The position numbers and the translations under genes are program-made. A stretch of DNA of 64,000 nt from Pelecanus crispus (taxonomy: Eukaryota > Chordata > Aves > Pelecaniformes > Pelecanidae), in assembly GCF_030463565.1 (NCBI RefSeq), contig NC_134649.1, positions 37,535,044-37,599,043 on the forward strand, written 5' to 3'. The notes beneath the pieces were generated by a model. It was not told the origin of the DNA. It worked only from the letters and a program-made list of their open reading frames with translations, and did no database searches. Positions 26,001-38,000 of the stretch are shown here, one piece after another. How positions within the stretch are numbered: the stretch's first letter is position 1; the number at the start of each line of letters is the position of its first letter.

Positions 26001-29000
26001 GGTCTGGCAGAGGTGTGGAGCCCATGTGCAGTGGGTGAGCTGCTGCCCACTGAAAATGGAAGGGGAGGCTGGGCCTAGCTGCCCCACTGGGCAGATGCGA
26101 TCCAGGCAGATCTGGTCCTAGCCATGGGGCGAATTCCTGGGCTTGCCAGTATCTTGTTGCCCCAAGTCCTCGACAGGCTGTGGAGACCTGTGCCCATGGG
26201 CAACCTGGCGGTGAGGGAAGGTGGACTTTGGCTCCTGGGGAGGGAGCCCCTGCTTTGCCCTCCCCACCGGGAGGAAGCGCGGCAGCAGATGGCTGCCTTG
26301 GAGCCAGTCTCCTATCAGTGGCTCCTGGTGAGATAAGCAGAGTCAGTGGTAATTAACCCCCAGCATTTGAAGCGTGAACAGCCATTAGCAGAAGGGTTAA
26401 TGAGCTCATTTCCCTGTCACTTCATGCTGTCTCCTCATCCTCCTTGCGTGCCACGGAGCCAGTAATGGGAGCAGGGCCCGGGCTGTGGGACTGCAGCTGA
26501 GCAGTTCCCTGTGCTGCGGGGACAGCACGGGAAAAGGGGCTGGCCAGACCCTCTGCACTGCTCTGCTGAGCTGGCTTGTGGCATCCCTGTTAGCAGTGCC
26601 AACAAGGTGCAAGGGTGGTTGGGGTCCCTCATTTGGCTGGTTTCCACCTGGCTTTTGCTCCTACGTCAGAGCCTGCCCACAGGGTTAGGAGGCTTCTGGT
26701 GCTGTGGGTAAGACTTTCATAGCTATTGGCAGGGGAGCTCAGCAGTGCTGGGCTGTCCCCACACCCCAGAGCCAGGACTGCAATGCCTGTCCCAGGCTTG
26801 TGCAGTGGCTGTGCCCAAGGAGGCACTCTCAGCATCGCCAGGACTTCCCTGGCTTGTCCTTGCCTCTCCATCCTTAGGACCATGCCGCCCAGCTGTGACC
26901 AGTCCCCTCCTGTCCCATTCCCATGCTATTCTGGGTCCAAACTTGCCCCTTCAGATGGAGCTGGCATCCCATCCAGCCCAGGGGCTTGGGCTGCAGGGCT
27001 GGCAGTAGTAGCTGGCTTGCTGGCTACTGTGGGGAACACCTGGGTGACATCTGGGTTGTCACATCCTTTGCCTGCTCCCAGTTGCTCCACAAACTCCTGC
27101 CTCTTGGCTGCCCTGCCCCAAACCCAGGCCGAGGTCTGCACGCCCAGGGCAAGGAGCGGATGTGCGGCTGCTTGCATGCGTGCCCCCCAGCCAGGGCATG
27201 TCCCAAGCCTCCCGTCTCGCTTCCCTCAGGCGAGAACTGCGAAGTGGACAGCCGCTCAGGGCGCTGCATGCCCGGCGTGTGCCGCAACGGCGGCACCTGC
27301 ACCAACGGTGTTGATGGGGGCTTTCGCTGCCAGTGCCCAGCAGGCAGCTTCGAGACGCCCTTCTGCGAGGTGTCCACACGCTCCTTCCCACCGCGATCCT
27401 TCGTCATGTTCCGGGGCCTGCGCCAGCGCTTCCACCTCACCCTCGCCCTCTCGTGAGTCCTCTCCCTCCTCCACTGGACACCGGCACCCAGGCCCCACTC
27501 TGGTGGCTCTTGTGCGCCCTGGGCCTGTCTAGGGACTCGCTGGTGCTCTGCAGACCCCTGCGTTACTGGCATTGCCTCACCACGGGGCTGCCCTGGTGCC
27601 TTTAGCCAAAGGGCTCTGCATCTGCACTAGCATCAGCTGGCATCAGCTCGTCCCTTCCTTCAGTACCTCTGCCCTTCCCTGCTGCCAGCTCTCTGCCTCC
27701 TTTGCCAGGCCCTCCCATGCCCCCAAAGCATCCGCTGGATCAAACTCCCAGCCCCTTCCTGGCTGGGTTTGCACCCAGGGCCAGGGCCAGGTCTCACCAT
27801 GCCCCTGTGCCAGGATGCTGGCGCGTGCCATGGGAGAGCAGGGATCTCCGCATGCTTCTTGCACACACCCTGCCCTCCCGCTTCCTCCCTTGCCCCAGGT
27901 TCAGCACCGTGGAGCCCAGCGGCCTCCTGCTCTACAATGGGCGCCTGAACGAGAGGCACGACTTCCTGGCAGTGGAGATCATCCAGGGGCAGGTCCAGCT
28001 GAAATACTCCACAGGTAGGCTCGGCCCTGTCTGTCGCGGGATTTGTGCCATGGGAGCTGCAAGAAGGCCTGCGCTGAGCGGGGAGAGCGGGGTGCTGCCG
28101 TGGATGGAGCCCACGCTAAGGGAGACGGGGTTGAGAGAGGTGTTGGTGAGCGTCAGTGGATGGCACAGAGGACGGGTGTGTGTCTCAGGACCCTCCCTAG
28201 GCTTAGGAGTGCAAGTGCAGCAGGGGGGTTGTGAGCACAAACCAGGACAAACACTTTTGAGGTCTCCCCTGCCGTTCTGCCCCATTATGTCATCAGGAGC
28301 TTCATCTCCTGCCTTGCCGTGAGCCAGTCTGGAGAGGAGGAGCCTTTTGGGAGGGAGTTTGCTATCCTGTCGGTCTCATCCCTGCTGCCTCGTGCCATTG
28401 CTGTGCCCATCCTGCGCCCATCCTGCCTGCCCCGAGGGGTGTCAGGATCAGCTGCCAGGAGCACTGGGCCCTCGTGTTAACAACTGGGGCTTCCCTCCCA
28501 TCCCGTGTCCAGTGCTCCTCCCCTCTCCCCTGCATGCAGTGCCTGGTGGCCATCCTGCTGCTGCTCTGGCTGCGCTGGTCTCCTCAGGGCAAGGCCCAGC
28601 AGCGATTGCTGGCAAGGGGCAGCCGCACGGTGCCAGGGAAGCCCGGCAGTCACCCTGGATGGAGGAGCCATCCCAGGGTGCTGGCTGCTGGTCCCAGGGC
28701 TGTGATTCCCTTGTCTTGCTTCTGCCACAAGGCCGCAGCAGGCGGGGGCTGGTGTGCTGAGCTTGTCTCTCTGAAGCCCTTCTGCATCCCTGCATGAGGC
28801 TGTTGGCAGCGTGGAGGGCTTAGTGCCTGCAGGGGGGGTGGGCGCATCCAAGGGCTGTCCAGCTTCCCTCAGCATGCTGTCATCCCTGTCTCCACAGGAG
28901 AGTCCAGCACGGTGGTGAGCCCCTACCTGCCGGGGGGTGTGAGCGATGGGCAGTGGCACACGCTGCAGCTCCACTACTACAACAAGGTACGTGCACCCTG

Positions 29001-32000
29001 GCTGTCCCCCCGTGGGTGTGGGTGTCTCTCCCCATGAAGCGTGAGCGAGCAGCTCTGGTTTTCCGGTTCTCCAGCTCTGCCCAATGAGGGAGGCTGTGGA
29101 GAGAAGGTAGAGGTGGTTTTCAGCCCCTGGGGATGGGTGCAGTGGAGCAGACAGCCAGGTGCAGGGGGAGATTGACCCTCAGGACCACACTTGGAGGCAG
29201 CAGAAATGTGGCCCGTGCAGTGTCCTTGCCTATGTCCATCTCTGGTGCTGTTTGCTGGGTTCGGCCGGTGATGTCCCTCCTGCTTTGCTCACGCTCCAGC
29301 AGCGCAGCGGTGCCTGGGCCATGCTCAGGCCCTTTCCTTGCTGTTGTGCGAGCCCTTGGGTGCTTGGGTCTGGGGGCATGTGTGCTGCTAACGCCCTGTG
29401 TTTGGTTTCAGCCCAAGGTCAGCGCCCTGGGGGTGGTGCAGGGCCCCTCCAAGGACAAGGTGGCCATCTTGACAGTGGATGAATGTGACGCCTCAGTGGC
29501 CCTGCAGTTTGGCAGTGAAATCGGGAACTACTCCTGTGCTGCAGAGGGTATACAGACCAGCTCGAAGAAGTGAGTTCCTCAGGGACTGTGCGGGGAGAGG
29601 AGCAGGGCACCTGGGTCCCCTGCAGAGTCAGCCCTTCACATCTGGGACAGCTGTGGTTCCAGGGGCCTGGGCTGTGTGTGCCTGTCCCTGGGAATTTCTG
29701 CTTCCCAGCCCCGTGCACTGGGGAGCCAGCTGTCTGGCCTGAGGTCGCTGTGGCTCTTAAAGCCCTGGGCTTCTGTCCTTGCAGGTCCCTGGACCTCACA
29801 GGTCCCTTGCTCCTTGGAGGGGTTCCCAACCTGCCGGAAAACTTCCCCGTCACTCACCGGGACTTTGTGGGATGCATGAGAGACCTGTACATTGACAGCA
29901 AACGCATTGACCTGGCCTCCTACATTGCCAACAACGGAACCACTGCAGGTACCGGTGCCTCTGCTCCTGCCAGCCCCTGCCCTGGGAATTGCCCCTCCTG
30001 CTCACCCAGCAGCACTGCCAGGCTGTAACAGTGGTGTGGCAGCACAGCTGGAGCTGAACAGCTTTCCATCAGGGAAGGGGGCCTCCAGATCCCCCTAAAT
30101 GAGCCAGTCCCCATCCCAGCTAATGTTCTGGGAATGTCCCCTGATCCCAAGGGCAGAGCCTGCAGAGCTGGCCTGTCTGGGAGTTGCTAGGTAGCCAGTC
30201 CAGCTCCACAGTGTCTTTCTTCTGGCATAAGGAGCAGCGACAGCCTTGATCCTCATCCCTGAGCAGGCAGGGTCTGTGCTGAGAGGTTGGGTGGCTGAGC
30301 TTGCCCCTCTGGCAGCCAGGGAAAGGGCTGGGCGACAGTGGTGTCTCCCCGTGTGGGCTGGAGGGAGGTGGTGAGCGGGTCAAGGCTGATGCGGGTGACT
30401 TTGATACCTCCAGGCTGCCATGCCAAGCACACGTTCTGTGACTCCAGCCCCTGCAAGAACGGCGGCACCTGCTCTGTCAGCTGGGGGACCTACTCCTGCC
30501 TCTGTCCTGTTGGCTTCGGGGGCAAAGACTGCCGCCACCGTGAGTGAGCGGGTGCTGCTGGGCGTGGGCAGGGTGGGTGCAGGTCAGACTGTGCTGGGTT
30601 TGCTGTGGAAACAGGGTAAGAGGTCTGTGTGAGATGACCTAGCTCTGTTGTCCCTGCATCTCGAGCTCCCTGTGTAGTGCCCATCCCTTCTCACCTCCAC
30701 TTTCCTTTCCAGCTATGCACCATGCCCACTATTTCCAGGGCAACAGTGTCCTGACCTGGGACTTCAAGACAGACGTGAAGATCTCGGTGCCATGGTACCT
30801 GGGGCTGGCATTTCGGACGCGGCAGCCAGATGGGGTGCTTCTGCAGGCCCATGCCGGCCAGTATACCACCCTGCTCTGCCAGGTAGGGCCACAGCCTCAG
30901 CCGCAGCACTGTGCCCCAGCCTCTGCTGCTGTCCACCCCAGGAGAGCAGGAGGACCCTGTCCTCCACATTGACTCCAGCCCAAGCAAAGGGTGGTTGCAG
31001 GGAGAGGTGTTCAGCAGGACTGGGTTTCCCTCCCCATGCTCAGAGCTCAGAGGGAGGGTAGGCTGGAGGCAGACAGAGTTGGTAAGGCCTTCACTCACTG
31101 CTGCCATTGCTGGTTCCCTCTCTGCAGCTGGCTGGGGGCCTGCTTTCCTTCATGGTGAGCAGGGGTTCCGGCCGCAGCACCAGCCTCCTCCTGGACCAGC
31201 TGCGGCTCAGCGATGGGAGATGGCACGACCTCCAGCTGGAGCTGCGGGATGTCCGCAGTGGGCGAGACTCGCGCTACGTCATCACCCTCACCCTGGACTT
31301 TGGGCTCTACCAGGTAAGTGCTGCTTGAGACCGCAGCACCAAGACAGGAACCATGGGAGATGCTTGGCATACATGGGCTGGGCTGGGCCTCTGCACCCTC
31401 AAAGAGGGCTGGGGCAGGAGAGGGACAGGGCTGGTGCAGGGCTGATGCCAGTTGCCCCATGTTACTCCCTGTCCTTCTACAGGACACGGTGGTTGTTGGA
31501 AATGAACTGCATGGCCTGAAGGTGAAACACCTACACGTGGGGGGAGTCCTGGGATCTGGCGAGGTGCAGAATGGGCTGAGGGGCTGCATACAGGTGAGTC
31601 CATTGCTCTGAGCCTTCCCTTTCCAGCAGGGTCTGCTACATGGAGGGGTGGAGCCACAGGCCTGGCAGCTGCTGCCAGCATCCATCCTGCTGGTGATGCT
31701 CTCCCTCTGAGCATTCAGGGCTCCGAGGTGCCATGGGGCAGCCATAAATCAGTGCAGCAGGGGTGATGGGGGGTGGTTGCCCCTGGGGGTTTGCGGAGGG
31801 CAGGAGGACTGGAGCCTCAAACGTGTGTCCTGGCTTCACTGTGAATTTGTCACCTGCATTGCAGGGTGTGCGACTGGGTGACAGCATCACCGGGACCGCG
31901 TTGCCCAAGCCCAGCCATGCCCTGCGGGTGGAGGCTGGCTGCAGTGTGCCAAGCCCCTGCGACTCCAGCCCCTGCCCAGCCAACAGCGTCTGCAAGGACG

Positions 32001-35000
32001 AGTGGCAGAGCTACTCCTGCGTCTGCCAGCCAGGTAGGGCCTGCAGCGCCCTGCCACCCCTTTGCTCTCCACGCCTGTCTGTCTCCTGCTCTCCCTCTGT
32101 GGCTCCCTCCTGGCCTGTGACTGCTCTCCTTCCCATCCCTTGGGCAAGTCCTGGGCCCAGAAATCCCCACCAGACACTCATTAGTTTTTGTGGGTGTCGT
32201 GGTTTAGCCCCAGCCAGCAACTAAGCACCACGCAGCCGCTTGCTCACTCCCCCTACCCCGATGGGATGGGGGAGAGAATCGCAGGAGTAAGAGTGATAAA
32301 CACTCCTGGGTTGAGATAAGAACAGTTTAATAATTGAAATAAAATAAAGTAAAATAATAATAATAACAATATAATAATAATAGTAATAATAATATACAAA
32401 GCAAGTGATGCACAATGAAATTGCTCACCACCCGCCGACTGATAGCCAGACAGTTCCTGAGCAGCGATCGCTGCTCCCCGGCCAACCCCCCCCCCCAGTT
32501 TATATACTGAGCACGACATCATATGGTATGGAATGGCCCTTTGGTCAGTTTGGATCAACTATTCTGGCTGTGCCCCCTCCCAGTTTCTTGTGCACCTGGC
32601 AGAGCATGGGAAGCTGAAAAGTCCTTGACTAGCATAAGCACTACTTAGCAACAACTAAAAAAATCAGTGTGTTATCAACATTCTTCTACTAAATCCAAAA
32701 CACAGCACTATGCCTGCTACTAGGAAGAAAATTAACTCTATCCCAGCCGAAACCAGGACAGTGGGGAACAAAATCCCTCCTGAGCCCCCTGAATCCTTGG
32801 TGCTCTGGCCCATCTCAGGGGGAAGGTGCTTGCTTTACACAGTGCTCTCTGTCCACACCTCAGGGTACTATGGAGGGGACTGCGTGGATGTCTGTCACCT
32901 CAACCCCTGCAAGAACAAGTCGGTGTGTCGCCGCAAGCCAGGCTCACCCCTGGGCTACGTGTGCGAGTGCGGAGGGAACTTTTTTGGGCAGTACTGCGAG
33001 CACAGGTGAGATGTGGAGTGCAGGGCAGGGCCACGGCCTCCGTGCCTGGCTCTGTGCTGCCCTCTCATCCTGGCTACGTGGCCAGGGACCTCTCAGTGCC
33101 ACCCAGCTCCTTGGTGCTGCTGAGCAGCTGGGCTGGTGGGAGGAGAAGGCCCAGTTGGTTGTATAACAGCGGATGTATTTCTCTCCCTAGGATGGACCAG
33201 CAGTGTCCGAAGGGCTGGTGGGGGAACCCCACCTGCGGGCCCTGCAACTGTGATGTGAACAAGGGCTTTGACCCTGACTGCAACAAAACCAACGGGCAGT
33301 GCCACTGCAAGGTGAGGGGCAGCTGCCCATGGGGACATGGCCCATGGCTTGCCTGGATCCCTGCTTGTCCTTGATGCTGTTCCTTGTCCACTCCAAAGGC
33401 CTGGCAGCTGCCCAGGCCCTGCTTTGTGTGCCTACCTCTGGGCTGGATCCCTGCTCAGCCCTTCTGTGCGGCCCTCCTGCCCCAGCACAGTGATGATGGG
33501 GGCAGTGGGGGTGCTTGCAAATCAGGAGAGCCTGGCTCTTCTCTGCCTCGGCTCCAGCAGTTCCCCAGGTGCTGGCCTTGGCTGCTGTCCCGATGAGCTG
33601 TCTGATGGCCATCCCTGTCTCCCCCCAGGACTTCCACTACCACCCCAAAGGCAGCGACACCTGCCTGCCTTGCGACTGCTACCCCGTGGGCTCCACCTCA
33701 CGCTCCTGCGACAAGGAGACGGGCCGGTGCCACTGCCGGCCTGGGGTCATCGGCCGCCAGTGCAATAGCTGTGACAGCCCTTTTGCCGAGGTGACACCCA
33801 GCGGCTGCGAGGGTGAGTGTGGGCACGGCGGGGAGCTCGTGCTGTGGGGCCTGGCATCAGTGGCCTTCACCTGTGACTGGCCCCTTGGGGTGCATGTCTC
33901 CACAGTGCTCTACGACGGCTGCCCCAAAAGCCTGAAGGCAGGTGTGTGGTGGCCCCAGACCAAGTTTGGCTTCTCGGCTGCAGTGCTGTGTCCCAAAGGC
34001 TCCTTGGGTGAGTGGAGGATGCAATGGGGAGGGGAGGGGGAAGCCTGGCTGTCCTGCCGGGGGCTGCAGCAGCTCTGCTCTTGTGCTGTCCCAGTCCCGT
34101 TTAGCTGGGCTTGAGGGCTGGGTGAAGGAAGTTGGAGGAGAAAATGCCACAGCCTGGGGGAGAGCAGAGGGGTCTGGCTGTGGGGCTGGGGCTGGGAACA
34201 GGCTGTACGGTCTAGGCCCATCACCCAGCCCTGGGGCTGTGCTGTTCCCTCGGCCTCAGTTCCCACCTTCTCCCTGCTGCTTTTTGGTTTCAGCGGGCTT
34301 GAGGCTGGGGTCAGGCCTGGCACAGCAGCTTGGCACCCACGGCACCCTGCTGCAGCTCTGCCAGCCCATCCTCGGTGTGAGCTGCAAGGGGAGCAGGGCA
34401 CAGCGTGCCGTTAGGTGGGTGTCTCTGGTAGGAGTCACATCCCGAGATGGAGGAGGCTGTTCTCGGTGACGGCAAAGGTGCGAGCAGGGTGTCTGGGACT
34501 GTAGGGCAGCGTGAGCTCCAGGGGACAACACAAACCCTGTCCTTCTCCAGCTGTTCTCCCCAGGAGGAGGCAGGTTCGGCTCCTAACTGTTGTCGCTTCT
34601 CTCCCTGATTCTCTCGCCCTCCTTGCTCAGGCTTGAGGGGTGCAGGTAAGGTTGCTCCCGCCTCCTTCCCCCTGTGCTGTAAGGGCTGTGCCATGCAGCT
34701 TTCCCTCGCTACTTCCTGCCTGGCACCCTGCACACCCCTGCACTTTCCCTGCTGCTTCTGGAGCTGCCAAGTGTCTTCCCAACGCTTTGCCTGGCCTCAC
34801 CACTCCTACACGCCGCTTCCCTGCTCCCAGCACACTAATCAGCACAAACCTGGCTGCAGCCGCATGCAGCCCCCGCCACCCACTGTCCTGAGCCTGCAGC
34901 TTTGGCTCTGGGCAGGTCTGCGCTCTGCTCCCTGTCTGGGATGGATGCTGGCTCTCCTGGGCTGGTCCCTGCTTGCTTAGGCTGGGAGGGAAAGGAGCTG

Positions 35001-38000
35001 GTGATGAGCAATGGGTAGTGAGGCCAGGGAGGCCATGGAGGAATGGCTGTGGGGTGGAGGAAGGGGGAGCTGTTTGAACAGAGGGCAGAAGGATGGGGGC
35101 AGGAACTGATGGGCATGCTCAGCACAAGGTCCTGTTCCCTCTGCCCGGTTGGCAGGGGGAGGCAGAGGGACCTGGAGGTCAGATACAGCCCAGATCTGCA
35201 GCTGAGCCGATCTCTGTTCTCTGCCGGGGGAAGGCCAGTAGTGTGGAGGTTTCTTTGTTCTCCCTGCTCCCAGCTGCAATGGCACTGGTCCCTGTGCTTC
35301 TGCAGCTTGGGGAAAGGTGGTTGGGGAGGACAGCTGGGAGCTAGAGATGGTGGGAGGGGGCATGCTAGTCACTGGGGCTTTTCTGAGCAGCAACTGGCGT
35401 CTGCTCCAGGCTCCATCTCCCTGCCCTGGACACGCTGCTGCCCTCTCCCAGCCACGGGCGCCTGGGTGGGCTCCTGTGCCCTGGTGCCTTCCCCAGGAGG
35501 GCCTGGTCCACAGTGCTGCCAGGTACACTGGGGTCTCCTGGGTTCCTTTTGCTCAAAGGGTGCGTGGTGATGCTCCCAGCCCCAGGACACTGCTCTCCAC
35601 GCTGGCTTCAGCAGTGCTTTTGGTGGGTGTTAACAGCTGATCCCATTCATTGCTGGTATCTCCGTTGCTGTGCAGTAGTACTTGGGCCCCAGCCAGGGAC
35701 TGGGGTCTTGCGCTGGGTACTGAACCCACACTGCTGGATGGGTCCTCCTCCATCCCACTCCTCCATCCCATTCAGCTGCAGGGGCTCATCTCTGGGGTGG
35801 GTTTGCCAGCCCCACAGCAGGGGTGTCGTCCTTCTGGGGTGACTTTGAGAGAGGCAGGACCTCAGCGGGCATTGCAGGCTGTCAGCCAGGGGATGCCTAG
35901 AGCTGCATGGGCTTCAGTAGTTTGGGGTCAGATGAGCCCTGAGGGGACAGACACATCCCCACCAGGAACCAAGGGCTTCTCCAGCCTGAGCCCTGCCAAG
36001 TCATTTATTCCTCTTTGCAATTCTGTGTGATGGCACCTGGTGTGATGCAGCCCAGATGCGCACACACAGGAACCCAGTTCCCGGAGGGAGGGGATGGCAG
36101 CAGCTTGCCAAGGTGATGCAGACCAAGGGTGGAATGGGTTGCACTGGTGCAAAGCAGGAGAACGGCCCTGGGGTGTTACAGGCCCTCCCCATCACTTGCT
36201 GTTGTTGCTCTTTGGGGTTAGCTGGTGCAGCAGGTCCCTGCTGGGGGGAGGCAGTGTGGGAACCATGTATCCTGTGCTGAATTTCAGATGTGCCCTTCCT
36301 CCCGGTTTTAGGTGCAGCCATCAGACACTGTGATGAGGAGAAGGGCTGGCTGGAGCCAGATCTCTTCAACTGCACTTCACCTGCCTTCAAGGAGCTCTCC
36401 ATGCTGGTAATCTCCCCTCGGCTCTGCAGCCCTGACAGGGCAGGAGCCATACGAGCATGGGCTCACAGCCAGGTTTCAAAAAGCTCAGCTTTCTGTGGGC
36501 ACCTAGAGTAGGAGTGGGCCTTAGCACAGTGCTTAAGCACCTTTTTCTTCCGATCTCCTGCCCCCAAACCCATCCCGTGGGAGCATTGGTCTGAACTGAA
36601 GTTCACTTCGGTTTCCTCTCATCTCTTGAGTGTCCCCATGAGAAATGACCTGTGTCCTGCCCCAGTATTTGAGAGGAAAACAAGTAATCCTGGGCAGGGC
36701 TGAACTGTTTGAATCTGGCAGGATGTCTGCCCCATGGGACACCTGTAGCCCCCAGACCCTTCAGTGGCAAATCCTTCTGAAGTATGCAGGCAAGTTTTTA
36801 TTAAATGCTTGCATCCCACCAAGGCTGAACTGTAACTGAAGCCAGGAGAGTTTCCAGGGAAGTATCGCTAGATGCTTGCCCTGTCCTTTCATTTTCTTGG
36901 CTTCGGTCATGTATGATACTGGGTTAGCTGGGCTTGGCCCAGTGCAGCTCCTGATGTGTTGCTGGAGGCTGTTTGTCTGCCAGAGATGCTCCCTGTTCTA
37001 GTGACCACCACTGCGAGCGTCCCTGGCTTGTGCCATGGTTTCAGAAATCATCTCAGGGCCTGCAGCATCCCAGTTTCCCAGGGAGGAACTGCTTAATTTT
37101 TTAATCCCCTCCTTTCTCCCCACTGGCAGCTAGAGGGCTTGGAGAGGAACGAGACTGAGCTCAACACAATTGAAGCCAAGAAGCTGGCCCACCGGCTCCG
37201 GGCTGTGACAGACCGCATGGACCACTACTTTGGCAATGACGTGCACATCGCTTTCCGCCTGCTATCCCGCCTCATGGCCTTTGAGAGCCGGCAGCGTGGC
37301 TTTGGCCTGACAGCCACACAGGATGCCCACTTCAATGAGGTGAGTCCTTCCCCCAGATCAGGGTGGCTTCTGATGCTGCTTCTCTTTATCAGCCACCCTG
37401 AGTCCCTGAGGGGATCGAGGATGTTGTGAGACCACATCAGGAGCACTGGGCTCCCCAGTGCCACACAGACATTGATCCACAGGAGTGAGACCTGTCAAGG
37501 CTGCCTGCGTGGTCAGGGCTGGAGCTCAGGGTGGATGAGGAGAGGCAGAGAGCTGGGTTTGCTCAGCCTGGGGGAGGGAAGACAAAGAGAGCTCTTATTG
37601 CTGCCTGCCATTCCCTCATGGCAGGGGTGCAGGGAATATGTCTATGCAGGACGCTGACTGATGAGCATTGAGGGTGGGGGCCTGTTGTAGCAAAAAGTAC
37701 CCCTCTTCCCCAAACACTTGTGCAGCAACTGGGCACAGAGCACAATGCTGCAGCCTTGGGGTGGTCAGGACGGGGCCCAAAGGCAGTGCTTCCCTCACCC
37801 CCTGCCCTCATGTCTCTCCCATGCAGAACCTTCTGCGCGCAGGCAGCTCCGTGCTGGCACCCGAGAACCGGGAGCACTGGGCCATGTTGCCACACAGTGA
37901 GCACGGCAGTGCCAGCCTCATGGAGCAGCTGCGGGACTACTCGGGCACGCTGGCCAGCAACATGAAACTTACCTACCTCAACCCCGTTGGTGTCGTCACC

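Noticed and set aside
26726-27229. Long open frame running into CELSR3 exon 3
   Set aside because: Only the part from 27230 matches CELSR (EGF3); the upstream part is intron with no homology.
32253-32558. Minus-strand open frame within the solo LTR
   Set aside because: LTR sequence is non-coding; the frame is Ile/Tyr-rich because of the (ATT)n tract.
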